A stretch of 6,000 nucleotides of DNA from Armatimonadota bacterium (GCA_023392285.1 JAEVZK010000074.1:1-6000), one strand, 5' to 3'; numbered from the stretch's first letter, positions 1 to 5,876 are shown. The notes: generated by a model from the sequence alone, not told the origin. Translations and numbers: made by a program.

Positions 1-24
1 CGCTCGGGTAAAGTCGGATAATAG

Positions 25-228
25 GTGAGCGTTTCGAATGAAGCAGTGGTTCTCGCAGCCAAGTTGGCTTGCAACCGCTGTGTTCGTATCTTCGAGATCT
101 CAGACATCGATGCGAGCCAAGTCGAAGCCATCCATCAGGTCGTTGCCGAGCATCATTACACTTCCACCTACGATGCCGAGAAACGTCTCGTACGGCTGTT
201 GAGAGTCCAGATTCCAGACAAAGTTTAA
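25..228 (+). CDS. Small hypothetical protein, 67 aa, with a CxxC motif
   Basis: Not recognised. The frame opens at GTG 25, directly after an in-frame TAG (22-24), so it cannot extend upstream without a frameshift. A GGA at 16-18 is the only Shine-Dalgarno-like hint. The predicted protein is soluble and mixed in character. It has a Cys-Asn-Arg-Cys motif at residues 16-19, an acidic middle (around 24-35), a His-His pair at 43-44, and a basic Leu/Arg-rich C-terminus. Third codon positions are rich in C and G, as in the certain genes of the window, which favours real coding. Another frame reads six codons from base 1 to a TAA at 19-21, so an upstream gene might end 3 nt before this start, but that is too short to call. 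Its TAA overlaps the stop codon of the convergent membrane-protein gene by 2 bp. The CxxC could bind a metal or form a disulfide; no function is assigned. Confidence 0.5.
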   Translation: MSVSNEAVVLAAKLACNRCVRIFEISDIDASQVEAIHQVVAEHHYTSTYDAEKRLVRLLRVQIPDKV

Positions 229-758
229 GCTTTGGGCAAGGTTCGGAGCAATTCGGCTTTAGCCATCGCTTGATCGCGATATTCAGCGAAGGTCGTTGTC
301 TCCTGAATTGAGATTCCATAGGTCGTAAAGATGTTCAGGAATCTCGAAACCTGATCCAAATCATCCAAAACCAGTCGAACAAAGTCGAAATCACCTTGGA
401 GGTGCAGGATCGCAGGAAAACGAATGAGCGGCGCACTGTACCTTGAGTAGCTCACGGTCCTGACATCAAGCACAACCTTCGTTAAGCTATCGAACGAGAT
501 TGCTGAGAGACGGTTCCCCACAAAGCCTAAGCCGATGAGCAAGCGGCGTTTACTGGGCTGCACGACGATTCTGTATCGATAATAGAAGAGAGCGATCGTA
601 AAAATCAGAGCGAGGACAGACCCCCAAATTATTCCGAGATAGAGCAGAACTACTTGAGCGCAAGTGCCGATAAGGGTTATGGCAATTCGCACATCCGTTC
701 TGTAAAGGTCGTACTCGAAATCCTCCACCGTGATCAATCGTACAAGATTTGTCGTCAA
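225..758 (-). CDS. Two-TM membrane protein with possible PH-like cytosolic domain
   Basis: A 177-aa protein with no confident family match by eye. After a polar N-terminus (1-22), two hydrophobic stretches at about 24-43 and 45-60 form a helical hairpin in the membrane. A basic Arg-Tyr-Arg (61-63) follows, fitting the positive-inside rule. The remainder (about 64-150) alternates short beta-like strands (RIVVQ, RLLIGLGFV, KVVLDVR, AILHL) and ends in a helix near 131-146. That layout (TM hairpin, then beta barrel, then helix) resembles bacterial PH-like or YcxB-like membrane proteins; this is inference from architecture, not a detected motif. The longest frame starts at TTG (756-758) without a strong Shine-Dalgarno. 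The GTG at residue 11 (726-728) is an alternative start that would still keep both helices. It is convergent with the small gene on its left and faces a gene-free stretch on its right, where its promoter should lie. Confidence 0.75.
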   Translation of the reverse strand: MTTNLVRLITVEDFEYDLYRTDVRIAITLIGTCAQVVLLYLGIIWGSVLALIFTIALFYYRYRIVVQPSKRRLLIGLGFVGNRLSAISFDSLTKVVLDVRTVSYSRYSAPLIRFPAILHLQGDFDFVRLVLDDLDQVSRFLNIFTTYGISIQETTTFAEYRDQAMAKAELLRTLPKA

Positions 759-954
759 ACTTCACATGCGAAATCGAGAACGTATCACACCGAATGAAGG
801 CGACTCGCGATATATTCGCCGAGACGAGAAGGGACGGTTCACCACCGATCAGAGCGACGTCGGACGATCTTTGTCCTCAGACAAGCGGCAACACGCAAAA
901 CATCACGCCCTCAAGGGACAGAAAGACCGAGGAGACTAGTTCTTCGGGCTCGGA
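759..954. other. Gene-free interval between two minus-strand genes
   Basis: About 196 bp separate the start of the membrane protein (758) from the stop of the histidine kinase (955). Short plus-strand frames of about 69 codons run through it, but they are Arg/Asp/Ser-rich, lack a ribosome-binding site and have no recognisable domain, so they are not called. The promoter of the minus-strand membrane protein must lie here; I could not pick a convincing -35/-10 pair. The only structure seen is the imperfect hairpin at its right end. Confidence 0.5.
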
Positions 955-962
955 TTAGTCTC
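932..962. terminator. Imperfect hairpin overlapping the kinase stop codon
   Basis: GAGACTA (932-938) is exactly complementary to TAGTCTC (956-962). Read as plus-strand RNA, the stem extends to 11 pairs with two G-U wobbles and a loop of about 9 nt (943-951). Read as minus-strand RNA, the wobbles become A-C mismatches and the stem is only 7 clean pairs. It includes the kinase stop codon (955-957). No T-run follows on either strand, so an intrinsic terminator is only a possibility. Confidence 0.25.
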
Positions 963-2604
963 GTCCCACCGACGATAAGCCACCTTCCCCGCTTGGCTCC
1001 TGATGGTGACGATGGGGAAGGTCGGGCGACAGGTTGAAAGTGATCGTTGTCCCCTCACCCGGTTCGGAGTCCGCTCGAATGTCCCCGCCGTGTCGGCGGA
1101 TGATTCGACGACAATTGGCTAGTCCGATGCCGGTCCCCGGATAATCTTCGTGGCGATGTAGGCGCTCGAAGGGTTCCCAAATCTTTTCCTCATAGCGCAT
1201 GTCGAAGCCGATCCCTCGATCTTTGACTTCGATCGAGCCATCCTCAAACTGCCTTACCACTACCTCAGGAGTTCGGCCCGGCGGGGTGTACTTCCAGGCG
1301 TTCTCCAGCAGATTGGTCACCACCAATCGGAGCATTTCGGCATCTCCCCGGACGTGAATGCCATCTTCCACGGTCAAGTTGCCTTCTCGGTCAGCCTGAA
1401 GTTCATGCCCCACTTCGTGTGCCATCTGCGTAATGTCGACTTCGCCAATCCTAAGCGGCACCTGGCCGATGCGCGCAAACTGGAGGAGGCTGTCGATCAA
1501 TGCGGCCAAGTGCAGCGAGCTGTGCTCTAAGCGCTGCAGGCGATTCATTGCATCTTGATCGAGTCGATCGCCAGCGTCTTCCCTCACGAGGCGACTGTTG
1601 GCGACGATCGCTCTGAGCGGAGCGCGAAGATCGTGGGAGATCGAATGGGTGAAGCCAACCAGTTCTTCATTCGCAGCCTCAAGCTGGGCAGTACGCTCGC
1701 CAACACGATCTTCTAATCGGGCGTTCAGCTCCTTGATTTCATTCTCGGCGAGCTTTCGACGACTAATATCTCGGGCGAAAAGGATGTAGAGCGATTCTGC
1801 ATCGGTGCGATGCTTCGCAAGATAAAGTTCGATGTAAATCTTCGCGCCACCTTTGGTGTGGGCGAGCATCTCAACTGGCCGTTGCAGTACCGCTCCACGA
1901 GTAGATTCCACGAGGTGATTAATGCTCATGTTGAGCGTGGTTTCACCAATGCTTCTGCCGATCGCCTCCTCACTAGTCCAGCCGAAAAGCTGCTCGGCAT
2001 GGGCGTTCCACATGGTAATCGTGCCTTCTTCGTTGATGCCGATGATGGCATCGATGGAGGATTGTACGATCAGGTCCTGCATCCGGCGCGTGGCACCAAG
2101 CTCAGCCCGAGTCTGGGCCCGCTCCTCGGCAGCCAAGCGTGCGGACTCCCGAGCGTCGTACTCGCGCATACCGGAGCGGCGAAAACGATAGGCTATCACC
2201 GAGGATGTCGTGGCGATAATCGCAAAGGTGATCCCGTTGCTGATCATCGAGGCGACCATCGACCCAGAGGCTTTGCTTGCCAACTTTGGATTCCAGTCAG
2301 TCGAGCGAAGCAGCCAAATGTAACCAACGATGATCAGACAATCTATGAGTGCTGCCGTCAAGCCGGACCAAGAAGCCACGAAAATCATCGCGATCAGGTA
2401 GATAAGCCCCGCAATTAGGATCGGCCCCACCCGAAATTGCAAACGGTCCAGCAGAACAGTTAAGACGATGAAGCCAAGTACGCCATAGATCTTGCGATCC
2501 AGGGTCGGGAAGGTGGGACGCATCTCGCGCCGCCGGCGCCAATTTTCGGCGATGCTAGAGAACCAAGAATTCAATGTCCGCAGTATATCGCATTCCTTCT
2601 TCAT
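955..2604 (-). CDS. Membrane-bound PAS sensor histidine kinase (orphan)
   Basis: A 549-aa two-component sensor kinase that should autophosphorylate on His and pass phosphate to a response regulator. An N-terminal basic segment (NWRRRREMR, 21-29) precedes four predicted membrane helices (about 38-53, 59-78, 81-99, 119-138) with very short outside loops, resembling DUF4118/KdpD-type or MASE-type membrane sensors. A charged linker follows, then a PAS/PAC domain (about 172-285; core IIGINEEGTITMWNAHAEQLFG) and a coiled coil (about 284-317). The HisKA H-box is SISHDLRAPL with phospho-acceptor His324. The HATPase_c boxes are all intact: N-box NLLENAWKYT (431-440), G1 DRGIGFD (462-468), F-box WEPFERLH (476-483) and G2 GTGIGLA (490-496). 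The last 20 residues are a polar His/Gly-rich tail. No response regulator lies in the window. The start is ATG 2602-2604, without a visible Shine-Dalgarno; Met28 is an alternative. The stimulus is unknown. Confidence 0.95.
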   Translation of the reverse strand: MKKECDILRTLNSWFSSIAENWRRRREMRPTFPTLDRKIYGVLGFIVLTVLLDRLQFRVGPILIAGLIYLIAMIFVASWSGLTAALIDCLIIVGYIWLLRSTDWNPKLASKASGSMVASMISNGITFAIIATTSSVIAYRFRRSGMREYDARESARLAAEERAQTRAELGATRRMQDLIVQSSIDAIIGINEEGTITMWNAHAEQLFGWTSEEAIGRSIGETTLNMSINHLVESTRGAVLQRPVEMLAHTKGGAKIYIELYLAKHRTDAESLYILFARDISRRKLAENEIKELNARLEDRVGERTAQLEAANEELVGFTHSISHDLRAPLRAIVANSRLVREDAGDRLDQDAMNRLQRLEHSSLHLAALIDSLLQFARIGQVPLRIGEVDITQMAHEVGHELQADREGNLTVEDGIHVRGDAEMLRLVVTNLLENAWKYTPPGRTPEVVVRQFEDGSIEVKDRGIGFDMRYEEKIWEPFERLHRHEDYPGTGIGLANCRRIIRRHGGDIRADSEPGEGTTITFNLSPDLPHRHHQEPSGEGGLSSVGRD

Positions 2605-2630
2605 TTACGACGCTGCAGAAGGCCAAGTTA

Positions 2631-2672
2631 GTATCAGGTGGTCAGTAGTCGAGAATCAGAAGTAGGCGTTAG
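2631..2672. repeat. Degenerate heptamer remnant between kinase and fusion gene
   Basis: In the 116-bp gap between the fusion gene and the kinase, successive 7-base words GTGGTCA, GTAGTCG and AGAATCA (2638-2658) keep the register of the clearer GTCGTCA array near 5628-5690. They are flanked by looser heptads (GTATCAG before, GCGTTAG after). The match is by eye and weak; it would mean the same repeat family is dispersed in the genome. Confidence 0.3.
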
Positions 2673-2720
2673 TCGGAGCCGATTCCCAACAAGTAGCTCA
2701 CCGTGAGAGCTTTCAAAGGG

Positions 2721-3980
2721 TTAGCCTTTCAACCCAAATTCATCTGCGTTGTTGACATCGATGATGTACTTGTAGGCGGCCAAACCGCCACGAATCATCT
2801 CCGCTCGAGCTGCTGGATCGGTGATTAAGTCCACTTGCTTCGCATAAGCTGAATAGCAATCACTTTCCAGATAGTAGGAGAGCTTGATTCCGAGATAGCG
2901 ATCGATCTCCCCCGCGATGTCTCGTCCACCGTGAGTGATGCCACCGTAGTACACGTGAAATACCCCAAGAGCAAAATATGGACCCGATTTCGCGCTCTCC
3001 TGAATCGCCTTCACCATCTCGGCGGTGAGGGGCCAGGCCTTAGACAGGTTCGGCCAAGGATCTCCAATCGCGTTCATGTCACTCTTTAGGAGAATCGTGA
3101 CCTCTTGCTGGTCAGCACCAAACTGGGGCAGCGGAGCACTCTTCTTGAGAATGTGGTCTAGAACCTGGTGAACGATGGCGCGTTGTTCGAGATGATCGAA
3201 TAGCTGCGCTTTGGTCAACTTCCCCGCCCACAATGTGCTCACGAAAGCGGTCTTCTGCACCACCTCATGACGATCGCCGAAGGCTCTCGAAATCTGCTTG
3301 GTAAGGGGAAGGTTCGTAGGAGCGGCATTGAATTTACCAACCGTCAGAGTGTAGTAAGTTCGCTTCGTCTCATAAGACTTGCCTTCATGTGCACCGGGAG
3401 CTTTATCAAGCATCATCACCCGAGCGGCCAAGCTTTCCTTTCCACTAGGGAGGAAAACGGTTCCAGCTGCATCGGTAAGCAGGGGCTTGGCTGAATCGGC
3501 GTCTGGCCCAGCTAACACAACCTCCGCACCGGCGACTGGCCTTCCGTTCAGCTTCGCAGTTAACTGAACACCTCCTTCGACTGGTTTAGCGGTGACGTCG
3601 AACGGCAACTTCGTGGCGATGCCTGCATCCTTCATGGTTGCAGCCGCCTTGGCGAAATATTGCAGCCAAAAGACGCCGCGCCCAGATGATGTGCGATCGA
3701 TCACCCCGTAGTCGAGCGAAGCGGTGGCGACTCTGTCTGCGCAATCCGCCTGCCAAACGTCTCCTTTCTTCGCAAGCTGAAGTTTCGATTTCGATGGTGA
3801 CCACGCGCTCACCTCGTTCCAAATTGGACCGATCGACAGTGGCTCATCGCCCGGATTCTCCTGAAAGGCAATTCGAAAGGTCTTTGTGGCCGGGTCCAGA
3901 GTCGACCAGAGGAAGTGAGCGTGCACCGTTGCCGCACCGGCGACGAAGATGGACAGGAGGGTTAGGAGGATCTTCTTCAC
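2721..3980 (-). CDS. Secreted DUF4198-like / heme-oxygenase-like fusion protein
   Basis: A 419-aa exported protein with two parts. Residues 1-21 form a signal peptide with probable cleavage at VHA|HFLW, giving a mature N-terminal His22 followed by Phe-Leu-Trp, as in DUF4198/NikM-like periplasmic proteins. Residues about 22-216 are beta-rich and include an Ig/carboxypeptidase-regulatory-like strand pattern (LNGRPVAGAEVVLAGPD, 144-160, then a TDAAGTVFLP turn, 169-178), typical of DUF4198. Residues about 225-410 are helical and resemble heme oxygenase. DRHEVVQKTAFVSTLWAGKLT (236-256) aligns with the proximal-helix region, placing His238 at the heme-ligand position. ALGVFHVYYGGITHGGRDI (337-355) resembles the distal helix of BphO-type enzymes (EGSTLGGR). 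It may therefore bind or degrade heme outside the cytoplasm, or be a non-catalytic binder; this is inference. It starts at GTG 3978-3980 with a weak AGGGA. It is divergent from the copper amine oxidase-like gene. Confidence 0.85.
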   Translation of the reverse strand: MKKILLTLLSIFVAGAATVHAHFLWSTLDPATKTFRIAFQENPGDEPLSIGPIWNEVSAWSPSKSKLQLAKKGDVWQADCADRVATASLDYGVIDRTSSGRGVFWLQYFAKAAATMKDAGIATKLPFDVTAKPVEGGVQLTAKLNGRPVAGAEVVLAGPDADSAKPLLTDAAGTVFLPSGKESLAARVMMLDKAPGAHEGKSYETKRTYYTLTVGKFNAAPTNLPLTKQISRAFGDRHEVVQKTAFVSTLWAGKLTKAQLFDHLEQRAIVHQVLDHILKKSAPLPQFGADQQEVTILLKSDMNAIGDPWPNLSKAWPLTAEMVKAIQESAKSGPYFALGVFHVYYGGITHGGRDIAGEIDRYLGIKLSYYLESDCYSAYAKQVDLITDPAARAEMIRGGLAAYKYIIDVNNADEFGLKG

Positions 3981-3989
3981 GTTTCCCTG

Positions 3990-4019
3990 ATCATATCCTA
4001 ATCTTTACAGAAGAGTCTA
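3990..4019 (-). promoter_or_regulatory. Possible sigma70-like promoter of the fusion gene
   Basis: On the minus strand, TAGACT (4019-4014) and TATGAT (3995-3990) sit 18 bp apart and match the -35 and -10 consensus at 4/6 and 5/6 positions. Only 9 nt separate the -10 from the GTG start, so a transcript from here would be almost leaderless and would not carry the weak AGGGA. The 101-bp interval 3981-4081 must also hold the promoter of the divergent plus-strand gene. TAGAAT at 4075-4080 is too close to that ATG to serve as its -10. Confidence 0.3.
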
Positions 4020-4081
4020 GATTTACGCGCTCGCGAGGAGCCTGAGAGGAACAAGGGTGTGTCCAATGCTTTCTTAGAATC

Positions 4082-4492
4082 ATGAAGTTTGCGATTGCAT
4101 CCTGCATGGCGATGATGTCCTGTTTAGCGCTTGGTCAAGTGGCGATCAAAGTCGATGGCGAGCAAATCGACACGGGCGAAGCAGGAGCAACGATCACCAA
4201 GGGGCGCGTGATGATTCCGATGCGCGCGGTGTTCGAAAAACTGGGTGCGACGGTCTCGTGGGTGCCTTCGAAGGCGATGGTGTTAATTGAGAAAGGCACT
4301 CAGGTGACGCGCCTCTGGGTGGGTGAGCAGAAGGCGCAGATCAATCAGGAGACGGCGACCATGGACGTGGCTCCGACAAACGTGAACGGTGTCGTGCGAG
4401 TGCCGCTGCGATTCATCAGCGAAGCCCTCGGCTCTCATGTTATGTGGGACTCCGCAACCCGGACCGTCACCATCAACAGCGGCAGCCGCTGA
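4082..4492 (+). CDS. Secreted copper amine oxidase N-terminal-domain-like protein
   Basis: A 136-aa exported protein built almost entirely from the Cu_amine_oxidN1 (PF07833-type) module, a small alpha/beta unit used as a stand-alone or wall-attached domain in many bacteria. Despite the family name it has no oxidase activity by itself. Residues 1-18 are a signal peptide (cleavage probably after LALG). The module is visible as two related repeats: GRVMIPMRAVFEKLGATVSW followed by a VLI strand (41-69), and VVRVPLRFISEALGSHVMWD followed by TVTI (104-131). Both show the signature of a basic residue, V-x-[IV]-P-[ML]-R, then a helix ending in LG, then V-x-W. No enzymatic domain follows, so the protein ends with the module. 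The start at ATG 4082 has no Shine-Dalgarno. It is likely an extracytoplasmic binding or scaffold protein; the ligand is unknown. Its right neighbour on the same strand begins 156 bp later. Confidence 0.9.
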   Translation: MKFAIASCMAMMSCLALGQVAIKVDGEQIDTGEAGATITKGRVMIPMRAVFEKLGATVSWVPSKAMVLIEKGTQVTRLWVGEQKAQINQETATMDVAPTNVNGVVRVPLRFISEALGSHVMWDSATRTVTINSGSR

Positions 4493-4517
4493 GGGATTAC
4501 GAACGGAGGTTCCTTAG

Positions 4518-4543
4518 GGCCGGCGAGAATTCAGGAGCCGGTC
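4518..4543 (+). terminator. GC-rich hairpin after the copper amine oxidase-like gene
   Basis: GGCCGGC (4518-4524) and GCCGGTC (4537-4543) can form a 7-bp stem with one G-U pair and a 12-nt loop, 25 bp after the stop codon. The position suits a terminator, but no U-run follows, so it is either a Rho-independent terminator of poor quality or a chance structure. Confidence 0.3.
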
Positions 4544-4581
4544 GTTCTGGACGCATCTAACGCTGCCGTCATGCAATTCCA

Positions 4582-4619
4582 TGACAAATTCCGGATGACT
4601 GGAAACGGATGACTTGTCA
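4582..4619. promoter_or_regulatory. Repeat cluster upstream of the universal stress gene
   Basis: Two exact GGATGACT copies (4593-4600 and 4607-4614) lie 14 bp apart in phase. They are bracketed by inverted TGACAA (4582-4587) and TTGTCA (4614-4619). TTGTCA also matches 5/6 of a -35 box, but no good -10 lies 16-18 bp downstream. The arrangement 30-70 bp before the start suggests a regulator-binding region; no known operator is recognised. Confidence 0.3.
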
Positions 4620-4632
4620 AACGCAACCGTAG

Positions 4633-4647
4633 AGAACAAACTGTTCT
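4633..4647. promoter_or_regulatory. Palindrome AGAACA-N3-TGTTCT next to start codon
   Basis: A perfect 6+6 inverted repeat with a 3-bp spacer (AAC) ends 1 nt before the ATG at 4649. It occupies the place where a Shine-Dalgarno would be and no purine-rich site is present, so it may be a repressor operator or, in RNA, a small hairpin limiting translation. The GAAC/GTTC half-sites recall Bacillus-type LexA boxes, but the spacing is 5 rather than 4 bp, so no regulator is assigned. Confidence 0.4.
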
Positions 4648-4648
4648 T

Positions 4649-5623
4649 ATGTCACAACCTAATTCCGCCAAGCAAGAGAGTACAGGCGCGAACGAGCCTA
4701 GCGGTGAGGGGCAAGAGGCCATCCAAGTCGTCGTCGGGGTGGATTATGTGGGCAAATACAGGCCAGCCTTGGACTTGCTATTCCGGTTGGGCTTGCGAAA
4801 AGCCAAGGTGGTTCTGGCTAATTGTGCCAGCCCCGCGATGTTGAATCCGATGTATCAGTCGGGTATTTACCCGCTGCTGAATCTGGACATCGATCGCTAT
4901 GTCGCCGAGATTGGTGAAGAGGTATTGGATGCGGCGGCAGGGCGCGTGCTTCAACACCACAAAGTGGCCGAGAAGGTCTCCTTGATGGGGCCTCCCGCAT
5001 CAGAATTAGCCCGTCTGGCGGAGCGTATCGGTGCAGACCTCATCGTCGTACAATCGGAGCAGCGTTCCCGCACGGGGGCATTCTTTGCCGGCAGCGTCTC
5101 CCGCGGGCTCGCGATCGGCGCCAGCAAGTCGCTTCTGATCTCAAAGATGACGGCGGTCCCCACACGTCCCCTGCGGGCGGTGTTCGCCACGGACCACAGC
5201 GCCTACGCCGAACGAGCCTTCGCCGAATTCATGAGGCTTGCTCCATCGGGCATCGCTTCGGTCCACGTGCTCTCGGCACTTGATTTCGAAGACCTGCAAG
5301 AGTCTTTGCCTTCCCCGGTAACCGAAGAGGAGCTGGAATTAGGGATCATCGCTCAGATCCGCGAGAAGAACGAAGCACTGGTCAGGCAGTTGAAGGAGGC
5401 AGGCTTTAAGGCAACGGCTTCCTTCTTCCTCGGCGATACTCAGCAGGCCATCCAACAAGCGATGGCGGCGCATGAGGCGGACTTGCTGGTGTTGGGCGCG
5501 CAAGGGCATGGCTTTTTGCACCGCATCTTCATCGGCAGCACTTCCCTGCACCAGGTGGTTGCGGAGCCGCACTCGATCCTTCTTCTCCGGCCCGAGATGC
5601 CAGCGGACGGGGAGGAGGGTTGA
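4649..5623 (+). CDS. Tandem universal stress protein (two UspA domains)
   Basis: A 324-aa cytosolic protein with two UspA folds, a family that binds ATP or other nucleotides and supports survival under stress. A polar N-terminal tail (1-23) precedes domain 1 (about 24-166) and domain 2 (about 174-316). Domain 2 has the full ATP loop G-x2-G-x9-G-S: Gly283, Gly286, Gly296 and Ser297. It also carries the conserved early Asp (ATDHS, Asp182) and the closing strand HSILLLR. Domain 1 aligns the same loop to Gln135, Gln138, Gly148 and Ser149, so its first two glycines are lost and ATP binding there is doubtful. Its early Asp32 is kept. Length is normal for the tandem type (about 280-320 aa). The start is ATG 4649, preceded by a palindrome instead of a Shine-Dalgarno. 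No terminator is visible after the TGA; repeats begin 5 bp later. Confidence 0.93.
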   Translation: MSQPNSAKQESTGANEPSGEGQEAIQVVVGVDYVGKYRPALDLLFRLGLRKAKVVLANCASPAMLNPMYQSGIYPLLNLDIDRYVAEIGEEVLDAAAGRVLQHHKVAEKVSLMGPPASELARLAERIGADLIVVQSEQRSRTGAFFAGSVSRGLAIGASKSLLISKMTAVPTRPLRAVFATDHSAYAERAFAEFMRLAPSGIASVHVLSALDFEDLQESLPSPVTEEELELGIIAQIREKNEALVRQLKEAGFKATASFFLGDTQQAIQQAMAAHEADLLVLGAQGHGFLHRIFIGSTSLHQVVAEPHSILLLRPEMPADGEEG

Positions 5624-5627
5624 GGTA

Positions 5628-5690
5628 GTCGTCAGGCGTCAGGCGTCAGTCACCAGTAGCCAGTCGTCAGTCGTCAGTTGCCAGTCGTCA
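5628..5690. repeat. Array of nine degenerate heptamers (GTCGTCA family)
   Basis: Nine consecutive 7-base words in perfect register: GTCGTCA, GGCGTCA, GGCGTCA, GTCACCA, GTAGCCA, GTCGTCA, GTCGTCA, GTTGCCA, GTCGTCA. Variation is confined mainly to positions 2-5, while G1 and the final CA are invariant. It begins 4 bp after the universal stress gene. The period of 7, the absence of spacers and the sequence divergence resemble the short tandemly repeated repetitive sequences known from cyanobacteria, though no relationship is implied. Confidence 0.85.
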
Positions 5691-5711
5691 GGATGCGGGG
5701 ATGTTGTTATG

Positions 5712-5742
5712 TTGAGATGTTGAGATTTTGAGATGTGGAGTG
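5712..5742. repeat. Octamer repeat TTGAGATG (3 copies plus a partial)
   Basis: TTGAGATG (5712-5719), TTGAGATT (5720-5727) and TTGAGATG (5728-5735) are followed by a decayed TGGAGTG. Related GTTGAG words recur at 5779-5790. The top strand here is almost devoid of C. Confidence 0.7.
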
Positions 5743-5806
5743 TTCGGCGGTTCGGGGGTCGGCGTTAAGTGATGAGTGTTGAGGGTTGAGGATTCGGCGT
5801 TGGACC

Positions 5807-5839
5807 TTCGGCGTTCGGCGTTCGGCGTTCGGCGTTCGG
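5807..5839. repeat. TTCGGCG heptamer tandem repeat (4.7 copies)
   Basis: Four identical TTCGGCG units (5807-5834) and a partial TTCGG (5835-5839). Isolated copies of the same word lie nearby at 5742-5748 and 5793-5799, showing that the surrounding tract is built from the same unit in decayed form. Confidence 0.9.
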
Positions 5840-5851
5840 TTTTTGGGGTGA

Positions 5852-5872
5852 GGAGGCAGGCGTCAGGCGTTG
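5852..5872. repeat. Three heptamers of the GGCGTCA family beside the IS end
   Basis: GGAGGCA, GGCGTCA and GGCGTTG (5852-5872) return to the unit used in the 5628-5690 array, here only 4 bp before the inferred insertion-sequence end. They link both sides of the tract into one repeat region. Confidence 0.5.
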
Positions 5873-5876
5873 CCTC

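Noticed and set aside
1..21. 3' end of an upstream gene (six codons before TAA 19-21)
   Set aside because: Too short to support; only sequence left of the window could show it.
730..958. Two overlapping plus-strand frames of 69 codons in the gap before the kinase
   Set aside because: Low-complexity charged composition, no ribosome-binding site, no domain; they overlap each other and the start of a better-supported minus-strand gene.
1810..2418. A 202-codon plus-strand frame opposite the kinase
   Set aside because: It is wholly antisense to the PAS and membrane part of a well-supported histidine kinase and has no recognisable features; it arises from codon bias of the real gene.
2715..2729. 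AAAGG-N5-CCTTT as terminator of the fusion gene
   Set aside because: Only 5 bp of stem, it contains the stop codon, and it is not followed by a T-run on the minus strand.
3638..4045. A 135-codon plus-strand frame across the start of the fusion gene
   Set aside because: Arg/Ser-rich shadow of the opposite strand; the minus-strand protein has a clear signal peptide and domains over the same bases.
4082..4492. A functional copper amine oxidase
   Set aside because: Only the small N-terminal-type module is present; the catalytic domain with the topaquinone Tyr and the copper His ligands is absent.
4633..4647. LexA/SOS box
   Set aside because: Half-sites GAAC/GTTC are spaced by 5 bp instead of 4 and the gene is not a typical SOS target; kept only as an unassigned palindrome.
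5628..5690. CRISPR array
   Set aside because: Units are 7 bases long with no spacers and they vary in sequence; no cas genes are present.
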